From: Caballeronia terrestris | GTDB lineage: Bacteria; Pseudomonadota; Gammaproteobacteria; Burkholderiales; Burkholderiaceae | Reading direction: 5' to 3' | Assembly (NCBI RefSeq): GCF_001544515.1 | Contig: NZ_FCOL02000004.1 | Location: forward strand, 62,001 to 126,000 | DNA: 64,000 nucleotides | Position numbers and translations under genes: made by a program | The notes under the pieces: generated by a model | Database searches by the model: none | Told to the model about the DNA's origin: nothing | Seen by the model: the letters and a program-made list of their open reading frames with translations, nothing else | Shown: positions 45,180-54,450 of the stretch, one piece after another | How the letters are laid out: each line of letters begins with the position of its first letter | Position numbering within the stretch: the stretch's first letter is position 1

Positions 45180-47897
45180 ATGTCCACATCGACTGCACCC
45201 GCGACTCCCGCCATGATCCGCCGCGCAGACTACGCACCGCCCGCTTTCCTGATCGATTCCGTGGCGCTCGAATTCGACCTCGTGCCCGAGCGTACAGTCG
45301 TGAAGAGCACGCTGGCCGTGCGCCTCAATCCCGCCGCCGATGCCACGCCGGACCTCGTCCTGATGGGCGAGCAACTGGAGTTCGTCCGCGCATGGGTCGA
45401 CGGGCGGCCGCATGAGGACGTCCACGTCACTGAAAACGAGTTATCAGTGCGCAATATTCCTGAGCGCTTCGAACTGGTGATCGAAAACGTCTGCAATCCG
45501 GCGGCGAACACTACGCTGTCGGGACTGTATGTATCGAGCGGCAACTTTTTTACGCAATGCGAGGCGGAAGGCTTTCGCCGCATCACCTATTTCCTCGACC
45601 GGCCGGACGTCATGGCCACCTACACCGTCACGCTGCGCGCAGACAAGGCGGCGTATCCGGTGCTGCTCTCGAACGGCAATCTGATCGAGGAAGGCGAACT
45701 GCCGGACGGCCGCCATTTCGCGAAATGGGAAGACCCGTTCAAGAAGCCGAGCTATCTGTTCGCGCTGGTCGCGGGCAAGCTGGTGGCGCTCGAGGAGCGC
45801 ATCACGAGCGGTTCGGGCAAGGAAAAGCTGTTGCAGGTGTGGGTCGAGCCGCACGATCTCGACAAAACGCGCCACGCGATGGATTCGCTCATCAATTCGA
45901 TCCGCTGGGACGAAAAGCGCTTCGGGCTCGAACTGGATCTGGACCGCTTCATGATCGTCGCGGTGAGCGACTTCAACATGGGCGCGATGGAAAACAAGGG
46001 CCTCAACATCTTCAACACGAAGTACGTGCTGGCGAACCCCGAAACCGCGACGGACGTGGACTTCGGCAATATCGAGGCGGTCGTGGGACACGAGTATTTC
46101 CACAACTGGACCGGCAACCGCGTGACCTGCCGCGACTGGTTCCAGTTGAGCCTGAAGGAAGGCTTGACTGTGTTCCGCGACCAGGAATTCTCCGCCGACA
46201 TGGCCGCTGGCGACTCGCCCGGCGCTGCGAGCGACGCGGCGCGGGCGACGCGGCGCATCGAGGACGTGCGCGTGCTGCGCCAGATGCAGTTCGCCGAAGA
46301 CGCCGGCCCGATGGCGCATCCGGTGCGCCCGGAGAGTTACGTCGAGATCAACAACTTCTACACGATGACCGTTTATGAGAAGGGTTCGGAAGTCGTGCGG
46401 ATGTATCAGACGCTTTTCGGACGCGAGGGCTTCCGGCGCGGCATGGACCTGTATTTCGAGCGCCACGACGGCCAGGCGGTCACCTGCGACGATTTCCGCC
46501 ACGCGATGGCCGACGCCAACGGCCGCGATCTCGCGCAGTACGAGCGCTGGTACAGCCAGGCGGGGACGCCGCGCGTCGGCGTGCGCACGTCCTACGACGC
46601 CGCCGCGAAACGCTATGCCGTGACGCTTACGCAGGGCTATGGCGAGGCGTCGGAAGCGGCGCGTGATACGCAGAAAGGACCGCTGCTGATTCCGGTCGCG
46701 ATCGGGCTGATCGGCGCGGACGGCGCCGATCAGCCGTTGCGACTCGAAGGCGAGAAGGAGCCGGGTGGCACGACGCGCGTGCTCGAACTCACCGAGCGCG
46801 AACAAACTTTCACATTCGTCGATGTCGCGGTGAAGCCGCTGCCGTCGCTGCTGCGCAATTTCTCGGCGCCTGTGATCATCGAATACGACTACACGAACGA
46901 GCAATTGTCGTTTCTGCTCGCGAACGACAGCGATCCGTTCAACCGCTGGGAAGCCGGCCAGCGGCTCGCCACGCGCGAGTTGCTGGCGCTCGCGGCCCGC
47001 GCGGCTAAGGGCGAGACGCTGACGCTCGACGATCAGGTCGTCGCCGCGTTCGAGCAGGTTCTCGACGATCCGGCGCTCACGCCCGCGTTCCGCGAACTGG
47101 CGCTGATGCTGCCGTCCGAGAGCTATCTCGCCGAGCAGATGGCCGTCTCCGATCCGGCCGCGGTCCATGCGGCGCGCGTTTTTGTCAGCCGCCGGCTCGC
47201 GACGGCCCTGCGCGACAAGTGGCTCGCCATCTACGAAGCGAACCGCACGCTGGGTGAGTATCGTCCGACGCCGGAAGACGCCGGCAAGCGCGGCCTGAAG
47301 AATCTCGCCCTCGCCTACCTGAGTCAGCTCGACGATCCCGCCGATGCCGTGCGCCTCGCGCGCGCCCAGTACGACACCGCGGACAACATGACGGATCGCT
47401 CGGCCGCGCTCTCCGCGTTGCTGATGGCGGGCGCGGCGTCGAACGGCGATCCGGCCGTCGCCGACACCCCGCTCGCCGATTTCTACAGCCGCTTCGAAAA
47501 TGAAGCGCTCGTGATCGACAAGTGGTTCGCGCTACAGGCGACGCAGCGCGGCGGCCCCAACCGCAATGTGATCGAGATCGTTCGCAAGCTGATGCAGCAT
47601 CCGGCGTTCACGCTGAAAAACCCGAATCGCGCGCGCTCGCTGATTTTCAGCTTCACGAGCGGCAATCCCGCGCAATTCCACGCCGCGGACGGCTCCGGCT
47701 ACGCGTTCTGGGCCGAGCAGGTCATCGCGCTCGATGCGCTTAATCCGCAAGTCGCGGCGCGTCTCGCGCGCGGCCTTGAATTGTGGCGCCGCTTTACGCC
47801 CGTGCTGCGCGACAAGATGCACGCCGCGCTGACAGAGGTGGCATCGAAGGTGAAGTCGCGCGACGTGCGCGAGATCGTCGAGAAGGCGCTCGGCTGA
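45180..47897 (+). CDS. pepN: Aminopeptidase N
   Basis: PepN is a cytoplasmic M1 zinc aminopeptidase that completes protein turnover by removing N-terminal residues from peptides. The 905-aa protein has the exopeptidase motif GAMENKGL and the zinc site HEYFHNWTGNRVT (His304, Glu305, His308), with the second Glu in LKEGLTVFRDQEF. Four domains typical of E. coli PepN fit the length. ATG 45180 (MSTSTAPATP) is selected as the family-like start. A strong terminator follows at 47923. Confidence 0.96.
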   Translation: MSTSTAPATPAMIRRADYAPPAFLIDSVALEFDLVPERTVVKSTLAVRLNPAADATPDLVLMGEQLEFVRAWVDGRPHEDVHVTENELSVRNIPERFELVIENVCNPAANTTLSGLYVSSGNFFTQCEAEGFRRITYFLDRPDVMATYTVTLRADKAAYPVLLSNGNLIEEGELPDGRHFAKWEDPFKKPSYLFALVAGKLVALEERITSGSGKEKLLQVWVEPHDLDKTRHAMDSLINSIRWDEKRFGLELDLDRFMIVAVSDFNMGAMENKGLNIFNTKYVLANPETATDVDFGNIEAVVGHEYFHNWTGNRVTCRDWFQLSLKEGLTVFRDQEFSADMAAGDSPGAASDAARATRRIEDVRVLRQMQFAEDAGPMAHPVRPESYVEINNFYTMTVYEKGSEVVRMYQTLFGREGFRRGMDLYFERHDGQAVTCDDFRHAMADANGRDLAQYERWYSQAGTPRVGVRTSYDAAAKRYAVTLTQGYGEASEAARDTQKGPLLIPVAIGLIGADGADQPLRLEGEKEPGGTTRVLELTEREQTFTFVDVAVKPLPSLLRNFSAPVIIEYDYTNEQLSFLLANDSDPFNRWEAGQRLATRELLALAARAAKGETLTLDDQVVAAFEQVLDDPALTPAFRELALMLPSESYLAEQMAVSDPAAVHAARVFVSRRLATALRDKWLAIYEANRTLGEYRPTPEDAGKRGLKNLALAYLSQLDDPADAVRLARAQYDTADNMTDRSAALSALLMAGAASNGDPAVADTPLADFYSRFENEALVIDKWFALQATQRGGPNRNVIEIVRKLMQHPAFTLKNPNRARSLIFSFTSGNPAQFHAADGSGYAFWAEQVIALDALNPQVAARLARGLELWRRFTPVLRDKMHAALTEVASKVKSRDVREIVEKALG

Positions 47898-47922
47898 TGG
47901 GCGCACTGCGGTCTTTATCTGC

Positions 47923-47950
47923 CAACCGGCGCTTCGGCGCCGGTTTTTTT
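47923..47950 (+). terminator. Terminator of pepN
   Basis: AACCGGCG (47923-47930) pairs with CGCCGGTT (47937-47944), loop CTTCGG, followed by a run of T. Confidence 0.9.
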
Positions 47951-48045
47951 TCGCCCTCACGTTGGCCGATCGGCCGACTTACCGAGTTGTCGCGCGCAAG
48001 CGAAAGTGGATGCACGGCGCGACTCTAACGCCCCGTAACTATCAC

Positions 48046-48074
48046 TTAACGTTTAACGCACAGTGTTATATGAT
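48046..48074 (+). promoter_or_regulatory. Candidate promoter overlapping the higB start
   Basis: TTAACG (48046-48051) is followed after 17 bp by TATGAT (48069-48074). TTAACG occurs again directly after it, as TTTAACG. The -10 box covers the ATG of higB at 48070, which makes either this promoter or that start doubtful. Confidence 0.3.
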
Positions 48075-48360
48075 ACCCACAATCAAGTCGTTCGCGGACA
48101 AGACCACCGAGGCGCTCTTCGAAGGCCTCTATGTGCGTTCGCTGCCGCCTCACATTCAGCCGGGGGTGCACCGCAAGCTGCTGATGATCGACGCAGCCGC
48201 TTCCGTGCAGGATTTGATGGCGCCGCCGGGCAATCGCCTCGAAGTGCTGAATGGCTCACGCAGCGGGCAGTGGAGCATCCGTTTGAACCAGCAGTGGCGC
48301 ATTTGCTTCTACTTCATCGGCGACGAAGTGTTCGGTGTCGAGATCGTGGACTATCACTGA
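48070..48360 (+). CDS. higB: HigB-type mRNA-interferase toxin
   Basis: This 96-aa protein matches HigB/RelE-family plasmid-maintenance toxins: MIPTIKSFADKTTEALFEG at the start, PGVHRKLLMIDAA in the middle, then GNRLEVLNGSRSGQWSIRLNQQWRICF, which holds the usual basic and catalytic residues, ending VEIVDYH. HigB toxins cleave mRNA on the ribosome. Toxin-before-antitoxin order is normal for hig loci. ATG 48070 fits family length but has no clear ribosome site; ATG 48010 would add a 20-residue extension that does not look like part of the family. Confidence 0.88.
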   Translation: MIPTIKSFADKTTEALFEGLYVRSLPPHIQPGVHRKLLMIDAAASVQDLMAPPGNRLEVLNGSRSGQWSIRLNQQWRICFYFIGDEVFGVEIVDYH

Positions 48361-48381
48361 AGATTTGAGCGGGAGAAACAA

Positions 48382-48771
48382 ATGATTGAACGCCGCACCG
48401 CTCCGGGCAATCGCGATTTCCCGGAAATCGCCACAGGCGAAGCAATGGCGCCCGTTCATCCAGGCGCGATCCTGCGCGAGGAATTCCTCAACCCGCTCGA
48501 GATCACGCCGCACGCGCTTTCGCTTGCTCTGCGCGTGCCGGCCCCGCGCATCAACGACGTCGTGCGGGAAAAGCGCGCCATATCGCCGGAAACCGCGCTG
48601 CGGCTCGCGCGCTATTTCGGCACGACGGCCACGTTCTGGATGAATCTGCAGGCGAATTACGACTTGCGCCTGGCAACCGCGGCGTCTGGCGAGCAGATCG
48701 AGCGAGAGATCGAGCCTTTGCCGCCCGAGCGCCGCGCGCTTTTTGCGTTGGCGGAATCGCCGCGCGTTTGA
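48382..48771 (+). CDS. higA: HigA-type antitoxin (XRE helix-turn-helix)
   Basis: This 129-aa protein has the HigA domain: MAPVHPGAILREEFLNPLEI near residues 22-41, a helix-turn-helix LSLALRVPAPRINDVVREKR, and ISPETALRLARYFGTTATFWMNLQANYDL, a family hallmark. It neutralises HigB and represses the operon. GGGAG lies 7 bases before ATG 48382, and only 21 bp separate it from higB. The C-terminal 30 residues are acidic and variable. Confidence 0.92.
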   Translation: MIERRTAPGNRDFPEIATGEAMAPVHPGAILREEFLNPLEITPHALSLALRVPAPRINDVVREKRAISPETALRLARYFGTTATFWMNLQANYDLRLATAASGEQIEREIEPLPPERRALFALAESPRV

Positions 48772-48874
48772 GCGGAATCGCGCGGTGCTGTTTCCCGCCG
48801 AAACGCGCCGACATCGGCGCGTATTGTCGAGCGGGTAGAATCGGGGGATTCGTCAAACGCTCTCGGAGCCAAGC

Positions 48875-49891
<1,017 letters not shown>

Positions 49892-49900
49892 TCTGGGGTA

Positions 49901-49930
49901 TTGCCAAAGTCAGAAAAGAGTCTCTATAAT
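49901..49930 (+). promoter_or_regulatory. Promoter of tRNA-Thr
   Basis: TTGCCA (49901-49906) and a consensus TATAAT (49925-49930) are 18 bp apart. The tRNA begins 15 bases after the -10 box. Confidence 0.75.
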
Positions 49931-49944
49931 CTCGTTTCTCTGAT

Positions 49945-50020
49945 GCCGGAATAGCTCAGACGGTAGAGCAGCGCATTCGTAATGCGAAGGTCGGGGGTTC
50001 GATTCCTCTTTCCGGCACCA
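49945..50020 (+). tRNA. tRNA-Thr (anticodon CGT)
   Basis: The 76-nt cloverleaf has acceptor stem GCCGGAA / TTCCGGC, D arm AGCTCAGACGGTAGAGC, anticodon loop TTCGTAA with anticodon CGT, and T loop TTCGATT. Discriminator A and an encoded CCA end it. It reads ACG codons. Confidence 0.96.
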
Positions 50021-50039
50021 TCAAGATTCAGGCAGTATT

Positions 50040-50074
50040 AAACCCGCTTCATCTCAGTGATGACGCGGGTTTTT
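50040..50074 (+). terminator. Terminator of tRNA-Thr
   Basis: AAACCCGC (50040-50047) pairs with GCGGGTTT (50065-50072), and the inner part TTCATC/GATGA extends the stem. A T run follows. Confidence 0.85.
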
Positions 50075-50140
50075 CGTTTTTGCGCGTGTGTTTCGGCCTA
50101 CTCAATCGTTAAGATTTCGCTCGCATTCGGGGAACGCGCG

Positions 50141-50785
50141 ATGCCTCACGACTGCAATCACTGCGATCACGAAGCCGCATTGCGTCGCGGGAAATATCGA
50201 CGGCTTCTCTGGGTCGCCCTCGCGCTGAACGTCGCAATGTTCGCAATCGAAGTCGCAGCGAGCCTGAAGAGCAACTCTGTCTCCCTCCTCGCCGATTCGA
50301 TCGACTTCCTCGGCGATTCCGCCAACTACGGCTTAAGCCTCTTCGTTCTGGGAATGAGCGTCACCGTCCGCGCCAAAGCGTCGCTTGCCAAAGCGCTTTC
50401 GATGCCGGTGTTCGGTTTCGGCGTGCTGAGCGCCGCGGCTTGGCATGCAGCCACGGACGCGCATCCGGAAGCGTCGACGATGGGTGTCGTCGGGGCGCTC
50501 GCGCTCGTCGTCAACTGCGCGGTTGCGCTCATGCTGTTCGCGCATCGCGAGGGTGACAGCAACATGCGCAGCGTCTGGCTCTGCACGCGCAACGATGCGC
50601 TCGGCAACATCGCGGTCCTGCTCGCTGCGTTGGGCGTCTTCGGTACGGGCGCGGCGTGGCCCGATCTGGCGGTCGCGGGGATCATGGCTACGCTGGCAGT
50701 GACGTCCGCGTTTCACGTGTTCCGCCAGGCGCGCGGCGAGATTCGCGCGAGTCACGACGCCTGCGGAAGCGCTCCCTACGAATAG
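50141..50785 (+). CDS. Short cation diffusion facilitator (CDF) transporter
   Basis: This 214-aa protein has a Cys/His-rich N-terminus (MPHDCNHCDHEA) and six hydrophobic segments. The helix-2 metal motif is LLADSIDFLGDSANY, with Asp in place of the usual His, and the helix-5 equivalent is CTRNDALGNIAVL. It lacks the cytoplasmic C-terminal domain of longer CDF pumps and stops soon after helix 6. Metal export from the cytoplasm is the family role; the metal is unknown. GGGGA precedes ATG 50141, which I prefer over the ATG at 50060, because that would lie inside the tRNA-Thr terminator. Confidence 0.85.
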   Translation: MPHDCNHCDHEAALRRGKYRRLLWVALALNVAMFAIEVAASLKSNSVSLLADSIDFLGDSANYGLSLFVLGMSVTVRAKASLAKALSMPVFGFGVLSAAAWHAATDAHPEASTMGVVGALALVVNCAVALMLFAHREGDSNMRSVWLCTRNDALGNIAVLLAALGVFGTGAAWPDLAVAGIMATLAVTSAFHVFRQARGEIRASHDACGSAPYE

Positions 50786-50842
50786 TGTCGCTTTCGAGCC
50801 ACACCCCTCGCCCGTCGATATCACCGCGCCGGTGAAAGAAAA

Positions 50843-50863
50843 AAGCCTGCAGGCTGTCGGCCT
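50843..50863 (+). terminator. Terminator-like hairpin after the CDF gene
   Basis: AAAGCCTGCA and TGCAGGCTTT (ending at 50863) are perfect inverted arms around an inner GC-rich stretch. Only three T residues end it, so it is moderate. Confidence 0.6.
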
Positions 50864-51386
50864 TGCAGGCTTTGTCATCTGTGGGCCCGCGTCCGGCTGG
50901 GCGCTGCCGTACGAAAGCCCGATTAATCGTCCGAGTGAAACCCAATCGGCGCAAATACTGCTGATCGCTGCGGTAATCGGGAATTACTGCCAAATGTGCG
51001 TTCCCACACAACTAACTAATTATTCCTCTTCAGGCGTTATTACGTCAACGATGGTTTCCCGCTATCGTTATATGTATGGAGTGAACGTTAAAGTGATATT
51101 GCAATGCGTCATTCGAAAGTCCACGCGACGGGCTTCTGCGGGCGATGGCCGGGCATGACGAGGAGAAATAATTGCCGGTTGGTCGTGAAAATCGGGTAAC
51201 TCGACACGATAAATTTAAGTGACTATTTAACGAACGGTCATGCCCGTTTCGGATCACATACTGAATTATTCGGAAAGTCTCAAGTAAAGCTGAAACGCTC
51301 CGATAAAGCATCAAGATGTTTCCGCAGCACACTCGACAAAAGGCGGCGGGCCTGAGTCGAGTCTTTCAGAGAACTACCGCAACTTG

Positions 51387-51426
51387 CATGGGACCAGAGT
51401 AAGCCGCATGGGATCAGAGTAAGCGC
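51387..51426 (+). repeat. Two tandem 20-bp repeats
   Basis: Two adjacent copies of a 20-bp unit, GCATGGGA[C/T]CAGAGTAAGC plus one or two bases, differ by a single C/T change in the shared part. They lie about 55 bp before the small gene at 51479. Confidence 0.75.
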
Positions 51427-51478
51427 TAAAGCGCTAACACTGATCAACAACGCCAGCTCTGGTCGACACAGGAGAGAA

Positions 51479-51631
51479 ATGATGGACGCCAAGCCGACGA
51501 AAGTTCCAACGCCCGACATGGTTCGCAGTCCGGATCCGGAGCCGGTCGGGGTCGAGTTCCTGGCCGCCGAGCTGCCCGCACATGTTCGCGCGTTCTTCGA
51601 CGAACAGCGCAACATGCGCGACGCGAAGTAA
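51479..51631 (+). CDS. Small acidic protein, 50 aa, function unknown
   Basis: The frame ATG ATG GAC GCC encodes MMDAKPTKVPTPDMVRSPDP, continues with EPVGVEFLAAELPAHVRAFF and ends DEQRNMRDAK. AGGAG lies five to ten bases before the start, a good ribosome site, and the codon use is GC-rich at third positions, unlike the gap upstream. No family is recognised. A 145-aa open frame on the opposite strand covers it but lacks support. The gene sits alone between the low-GC gap and the chorismate mutase gene. Confidence 0.55.
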   Translation: MMDAKPTKVPTPDMVRSPDPEPVGVEFLAAELPAHVRAFFDEQRNMRDAK

Positions 51632-51832
51632 ACGCCGGCCGACGGGATCGACCGGGATTGTCGTGCACTCGACGCATCGCGCGGATGACGCGCGCGCGGA
51701 CGTCGCGACCAAGTCATGGCTCACGCCAGGCGTTCTCACGCTCGTGGCCCGCGAGCACCCGCCTGGCGATCGATCGCAGGCTCCGCTGAACCAGTGAGTT
51801 ATGCTGGGGTTTTCGTCCGCCCAGCGCTCCGC

Positions 51833-52447
51833 ATGCGTCCATCGTTTTTCACATTCCTCTCTCGTGGGCGTCGCGCCTGCGTTCTTGCTACCCTCTCCGC
51901 CTCGCTTTTAGCATCGACGCCCGTCGCGCATGCTGACGGCGACGACGCACCGCTCACCAGTCTCGTCGCGTTGACGTCGCAGCGCCTCGCGCTTGCCGAG
52001 CCGGTCGCGCGCTGGAAGTGGGCGCATCACGAACCAATCACCGATGAACCGCGCGAAGCCGCGTTACTCGCGAGCGTCGAGAAAAAGGCGGAGGCCGCCG
52101 GCGTCGATCCGGCGTTCGCGCGGCGCTTTTTTCGCGATCAGATCGAGGCCAGCAAGGAGGTGCAGAACGCGCTCTTTGCAAACTGGCGCGCTGCCAGGCC
52201 GCCGGAAGGATCGCCGCCCGACCTCACCGCCGATACGCGTCCGAAGCTCGATCGATTGACGCAGTCGCTGATTGCGGCGCTCGCGCGCGTCGAACCGTCG
52301 CGTCACGCTGACGACTGCCCGCTGCGGCTCGCCGACAGCGTCGCGCGCTGGAAACATCTCACGCGCTACGACGCGGCCATGAACGCGCCGCTCTCGCGCG
52401 CGCTGTCGCATGTGTGCGCGGCGGGCGGCGTCGGCGCGGTCGGCTAA
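51833..52447 (+). CDS. aroQ: Periplasmic chorismate mutase, AroQ-gamma type
   Basis: This 204-aa protein has a signal peptide (VLATLSASLLASTPVAHA) followed by a helical AroQ domain. Landmarks are LTSQRLALAEPVARWKW with the active-site Arg and Lys, then DEPREAALLASVEKKAEAAGVDP and FFRDQIEASKEVQ, closely matching the secreted monofunctional group. It would convert chorismate to prephenate outside the cytoplasm, a step whose purpose is debated. ATG 51833 (MRPSFFTFLS) gives a typical signal. It is convergent with the nuclease gene, with 10 bp between stops. Confidence 0.9.
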   Translation: MRPSFFTFLSRGRRACVLATLSASLLASTPVAHADGDDAPLTSLVALTSQRLALAEPVARWKWAHHEPITDEPREAALLASVEKKAEAAGVDPAFARRFFRDQIEASKEVQNALFANWRAARPPEGSPPDLTADTRPKLDRLTQSLIAALARVEPSRHADDCPLRLADSVARWKHLTRYDAAMNAPLSRALSHVCAAGGVGAVG

Positions 52448-52457
52448 AGGGCCTGAT

Positions 52458-53600
52458 TCAAACGACAGCGGCCATCACATCGAGCGGCACGAACGCGAGT
52501 CCGCGCGCAAGCCGTTCGCCAAGAATCCGATACGTCGACAATTCGAACTCCGCGCTCGGCACCTGCGTGCGCAACGCCGCGGCTTCGGCGCGCGTCGCGG
52601 CCGTGCCGAAGTACTGCCACTCGTCGACGACATGCCACGCATGCAAACCCGTCGCCGGATCGCGCTCCTCGATCGCGATCGCGCCCGCATAGGGCCACGC
52701 GGCGCCGCGCGCATCGTCGCGGCGCGCGCGAATCACGCGATTGTGCGGCGGACGCAGCCGCGCGACCCGCTGCGCCTCGGCGAGCAACGCGCCGATCTCG
52801 CCGCCCGTCGCCGTCCACTCGACGCGCCGCACGAGCGCCGCCAGCCGCAAATCCTTCGCCGAACGCTTGCCGCCCGTCAGATGCGAGCGCACCCGCTGAC
52901 GCAGCCGCACGCTTCGGCCGACGAACAGCGGCGCATCGTCCTCGCCGTAGAACACATAGATGCCGCAGCCGGCCGGAATCCGCTCGATCGTGTCCTCGTC
53001 GATATCGCCTGCGAGGCGAAAACGCCGCGTCACCCGGTCCATGTGCGCACGCAAATCGTCCGACGGATGCGCCTGATGCAGATGTTGCCAAAACTGCCAG
53101 AGCAGATCAGCGTCAGCGAGCGCCCGGTGACGCGCGGACGGCACGAGCGCATGCCGCTCTACGAGCGCGTCGAGCCCGTGCCGCGTCTGCGCCGGATAAA
53201 TCGCGCGCGACAGTTGCACGGTGCACAGCACGTCGGGCTGAAACTTGAGCCCGAGCCGCTTGAACTCGCCGCGCAGAAAGCCGTGGTCAAAATGCGCGTT
53301 GTGCGCGATGAAAAGGCGCCCGTGCATGCGCTCGAAGAGGCTCGCCGCGAGTTCGTCGAACGTGGGGGCGTCGCGAACCATTGAATCGGTGATGCCGGTC
53401 AGGTTCTGGATGAACGACGGAATCGGCTTCTGCGGATTGACAAGCGAACTCCACTGCGTCACGCCGGAGGGACCCGCCTCGACAATACCGATTTCAGTGA
53501 TGCGATCGATACCGAGCGAGCCGCCGGTGGTTTCGAGATCGACGAAAACCACCGGATCGGCGGGAAATGCGTTGCTGGGAAACGGTGGAGGCGTGTGCAT
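52458..53600 (-). CDS. DEDDh exonuclease fused to a GIY-YIG nuclease
   Basis: Residues 1 to about 190 are a DNA polymerase III epsilon-like 3'-5' exonuclease: Exo I in VFVDLETTGG, Exo II in AHNAHFDHGFL, and Exo III in HRALADADLL with the DEDDh histidine. Residues about 205-285 are a GIY-YIG domain of the UvrC/Cho type: PAGCGIYVFYGEDDAPLFVGRSVRLRQRV. The rest is a less conserved C-terminal part. The 380-aa protein resembles Cho-like repair nucleases found in many proteobacteria. ATG 53600 (MHTPPPFPSN) is selected. It stands alone. Confidence 0.9.
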   Translation of the reverse strand: MHTPPPFPSNAFPADPVVFVDLETTGGSLGIDRITEIGIVEAGPSGVTQWSSLVNPQKPIPSFIQNLTGITDSMVRDAPTFDELAASLFERMHGRLFIAHNAHFDHGFLRGEFKRLGLKFQPDVLCTVQLSRAIYPAQTRHGLDALVERHALVPSARHRALADADLLWQFWQHLHQAHPSDDLRAHMDRVTRRFRLAGDIDEDTIERIPAGCGIYVFYGEDDAPLFVGRSVRLRQRVRSHLTGGKRSAKDLRLAALVRRVEWTATGGEIGALLAEAQRVARLRPPHNRVIRARRDDARGAAWPYAGAIAIEERDPATGLHAWHVVDEWQYFGTAATRAEAAALRTQVPSAEFELSTYRILGERLARGLAFVPLDVMAAVV

Positions 53601-53721
53601 CGTGAGGGTAAAAGCGGTGGGGACGCGCGAGTTTGTACGCGTGGATATCACACCATTTTATCTCACGCGGATGAGGCAGGGGACCGGCGCATTCGCTGCG
53701 CATGAAGCGCCGATTCGGACT

Positions 53722-53765
53722 AAAAAAGCGCCCGGCATTTACCCGAATAGTCGGCGCGCTTTTTA
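53722..53765. terminator. Hairpin between nuclease and cspA genes
   Basis: AAAAAGCGC and GCGCTTTTT are the outer arms, with CCG/CGG inside around a long loop. It can work in both directions. It may be a second stop signal behind cspA. Confidence 0.55.
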
Positions 53766-53843
53766 TAAGCGTTAGGTAATTAAAAATCCCGATTGGATTA
53801 TCAGCGAACCGTAAGCATCGCCATTCTCGCTTACCCTTAAAAC

Positions 53844-53873
53844 AAAAAACCCCTTGCGACTGCAAGGGGTTTT
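53844..53873 (-). terminator. Terminator of cspA
   Basis: AAAACCCCTTGC and GCAAGGGGTTTT are perfect 12-bp arms around GACT, with a longer A run on the left that gives a T run on the minus strand. It lies 22 bp after the cspA stop. Confidence 0.9.
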
Positions 53874-53894
53874 AATGACGCCAAGCGACCAGAA

Positions 53895-54098
53895 TCAGAG
53901 CGCGCGAATGTTCGCTGCCTGCTTGCCCTTCGGACCGGCCTTCGTCTCGAAGGACACGCGCTGGTTTTCCTTCAGCGACTTGAAGCCGTCGGCACGGATC
54001 TCGGAGAAGTGCGCGAACAGGTCTTCACCGCCGGAGTCGGACGTGATGAAGCCAAAGCCTTTAGCATCGTTGAACCATTTGACGATACCCGTTTCCAT
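53895..54098 (-). CDS. cspA: Cold-shock protein (CspA family)
   Basis: This 67-aa protein is a single cold-shock domain: [19 protein letters not shown] carries RNP1 (KGFGFI), DLFAHFSEI carries RNP2, and the end is [10 protein letters not shown]. It binds single-stranded RNA and DNA and can melt RNA structures. Many beta-proteobacteria have several copies, and cold induction is not certain for each. ATG 54098 is the family start. A consensus-like promoter lies about 87 bp upstream, giving a leader near 80 nt, and a terminator follows. Confidence 0.96.
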   Translation of the reverse strand: METGIVKWFNDAKGFGFITSDSGGEDLFAHFSEIRADGFKSLKENQRVSFETKAGPKGKQAANIRAL

Positions 54099-54184
54099 AT
54101 ACCTGATTCCCTCGAAAGTTTTTGATAAAAGCAGGGCGAACCCTATAAACACCGTGTGCGAGCTATTTAAACCACGGAATCGCT

Positions 54185-54213
54185 TTTATATAAGGAGGCG
54201 GAGATAGCGTCAA
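54185..54213 (-). promoter_or_regulatory. Strong sigma-70 promoter of cspA
   Basis: On the minus strand TTGACG (54213-54208) and TATAAA (54190-54185) are separated by exactly 17 bp. Transcription would begin near 54178, giving an 80-nt leader. Confidence 0.8.
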
Positions 54214-54450
54214 GAAAATTTTAAATCGCAGCCGCCGATTTAAACAAAGAGCGTCGAACAATACCGCATCAGCGCTATAACTAAGCGCATGAAACATATC
54301 CGCTTTCCTTCCCGAAATAATCGGAAGAACTTCTTACCTCAAATGTAACCAAACTTATCCAATCGTAAGTGTTTACGCGTCTTGTTCGATTTCGTCGTGT
54401 TCCGCAATATGGGAGCCGCAATTTGCAGACGATATGGAGGGCCCGTTGTG
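54214..54450. other. AT-rich gap between cspA promoter and the 81-aa gene
   Basis: This stretch is unusually AT-rich for the window, with many runs of A or T. It probably holds upstream elements for cspA and the promoter of the plus-strand gene at 54451. No gene is visible. Confidence 0.5.

Larger units (their letters stand above)
50786..51478. other. 693-bp lower-GC intergenic region
   Basis: The region is markedly richer in A and T than its surroundings from about 50950 to 51340. It holds a hairpin terminator-like element at 50843-50863 and two imperfect 20-bp tandem repeats near 51387-51426. It then has two tandem copies of AAGCGCTA just before a 50-aa gene. I find no convincing larger gene on either strand; the open frames there have no ribosome site and no protein-like composition. 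Confidence 0.6.

Noticed and set aside
50832..51158. 108-codon plus-strand frame after the CDF gene
   Set aside because: It runs through a terminator hairpin, starts with GTG lacking a ribosome site, and its end is not protein-like.
51280..51717. 145-codon minus-strand frame over the small gene at 51479
   Set aside because: Composition is Ser/Arg-rich with no recognisable domain and no ribosome site. The opposite frame has a good ribosome site.
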